5,816 bases of DNA from contig CAZFQD010000133.1 of assembly GCA_964520885.1 (NCBI GenBank), positions 1 to 5,816 on the forward strand. The letters are read 5' to 3'. Numbering within the stretch: the stretch's first letter is position 1; each line of letters opens with the position of its first letter. The stretch is from CAZFQD01 sp964520885 (lineage in GTDB: Bacteria; Bacillota; Clostridia; Oscillospirales; SIG519). Under the pieces are notes generated by a model that searched no databases, had not been told where the DNA came from, and was given only the letters and a program-made list of their open reading frames with translations. A program made the translations under genes and the position numbers. Below, one piece after another: positions 5,275 to 5,816 of this stretch.

Positions 5275-5754
5275 TTGAAATCAATTGTAATCTACTTTTC
5301 AAAGTCAGGAAATATTAAGAAAATTGCATCAGAAACCGCAGAATTAATTAAAGCTGATATTAAAGAGATAATATCTCTTGAAAATATGAATGGTATTTTT
5401 GGTTTTTTAAAATGTGGATTTCAAGCTATTACTAAAAAAGAAGCACGAATCGGCATAGTTTTTGATGACTTGGATAGTTATGATTTGGTTGTTATTTGTG
5501 GACCGGTTTGGGTAGGGCATATGAGTTCTCCAATCAGAGCATTTTTAAAAGAATTTTCTTCAAAGATTAATAACCCCGCATTTATAATATTACACATATT
5601 TAAAAAAAATAATTATTTAAATGTAATTAAAGAAATGAGCGATTTGTCAAAATCAAAGGAAATAGCGAGTTTATCTTTGCCTATAAAGAAGGATGCTAAT
5701 TATAAACAAGAAATACTCAGTTTTGCAAAACAAATCGCATCTAATTTACCATAA
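5275..5754 (+). CDS. Short-chain flavodoxin-family protein
   Basis: Small cytoplasmic FMN-binding electron carrier or flavodoxin-like reductase of 159 residues. With the TTG start the protein begins MKSIVIYFSKSGNIKKIA, the standard first strand and FMN phosphate-binding loop (SKSGNI, residues 9-14) at the usual distance from the N-terminus. A frame open further up to GTG 5227 would add 16 non-homologous residues encoded by promoter-like DNA. The second flavin-contact region is CGPVWVGHMSSPIRAFLKEF (75-94), typical of the family. Between them FLKCGFQAITKKEARI (44-59) resembles the insertion of Flavodoxin_4-like proteins. The part after residue 100 is divergent: the glycine-rich loop normally following strand 4 is not evident (FIILHIFKKNN). 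It follows the exporter ATPase by 74 bases and appears to have its own promoter. A role as electron donor to the FrhB-like domain upstream is possible but unproven. Confidence 0.87.
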   Translation: MKSIVIYFSKSGNIKKIASETAELIKADIKEIISLENMNGIFGFLKCGFQAITKKEARIGIVFDDLDSYDLVVICGPVWVGHMSSPIRAFLKEFSSKINNPAFIILHIFKKNNYLNVIKEMSDLSKSKEIASLSLPIKKDANYKQEILSFAKQIASNLP

Positions 5755-5816
5755 TATATTAAATTTAGGTAATTGCGAAATGTGATAGAAAGCGGTAATT
5801 TAGAATAAGAGAAAAG
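5755..5816. other. Downstream 62 bases with no recognisable feature
   Basis: No open frame with a ribosome site, no GC-rich hairpin followed by T residues, and no tRNA-like structure. GGTAATT occurs twice (5768-5774 and 5794-5800), which is not meaningful at this base composition. The end of the flavodoxin transcript must lie beyond the window. Confidence 0.5.

Noticed and set aside
5768..5800. GGTAATT direct repeat after the flavodoxin gene as a CRISPR or attachment-site trace
   Set aside because: Only seven bases, two copies, no regular array and no mobile-element gene nearby.
1..5816. Search for tRNA, rRNA, CRISPR arrays, insertion sequences and riboswitches
   Set aside because: No cloverleaf or conserved RNA stretches, no repeated units with spacers, no transposase and no terminal inverted repeats; intergenic gaps of 65, 30 and 74 bases leave little room for structured leaders.

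Overview
The window is a strongly AT-rich piece of a surface-polysaccharide locus. All genes lie on the + strand. TAA is the only stop used, tryptophan is always TGG (standard code), and each complete gene has a purine-rich Shine-Dalgarno site. Codon choice leans to AGA, TTA and ATA. The gene families (GT4 transferase, polysaccharide pyruvyl transferase, FrhB-like iron-sulfur protein, Wzm/Wzt exporter, short flavodoxin) fit a low-GC anaerobe best, most likely a clostridial Firmicute. Other low-GC anaerobes such as Brachyspira, or even a Methanobrevibacter-type archaeon, cannot be excluded from sequence alone.

Layout. (1) Positions 3-3593 hold one very long open frame, cut by the left edge of the window. 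It encodes the C-terminal part of a GT4 glycosyltransferase, a charged linker with a long regular coiled coil, a complete polysaccharide pyruvyl transferase domain, and a 2x[4Fe-4S] ferredoxin plus FrhB/FdhB-like domain. (2) After a 65-base gap come the permease (3659-4441) and ATPase (4472-5200) of a Wzm/Wzt (TagG/TagH-like) polysaccharide ABC exporter, 30 bases apart and presumably co-transcribed. (3) After a 74-base, almost purely A/T gap that carries a good promoter candidate inside an inverted repeat, a small flavodoxin gene (5275-5754) starts with TTG. The last 62 bases carry no recognisable gene.

How it fits together. The first protein would add a sugar, transfer pyruvate from phosphoenolpyruvate to a sugar and carry out a still unassigned redox step, all on one chain. 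The exporter would then move the lipid-linked glycan across the membrane. The ATPase has no C-terminal carbohydrate-binding domain, so export should not depend on recognition of a capped chain end. The flavodoxin seems to have its own promoter. It may mark the end of the polysaccharide cluster, or it may supply electrons to the iron-sulfur domain of the fusion protein. The most noteworthy items are the multi-enzyme fusion and the very regular coiled coil that separates its catalytic parts.
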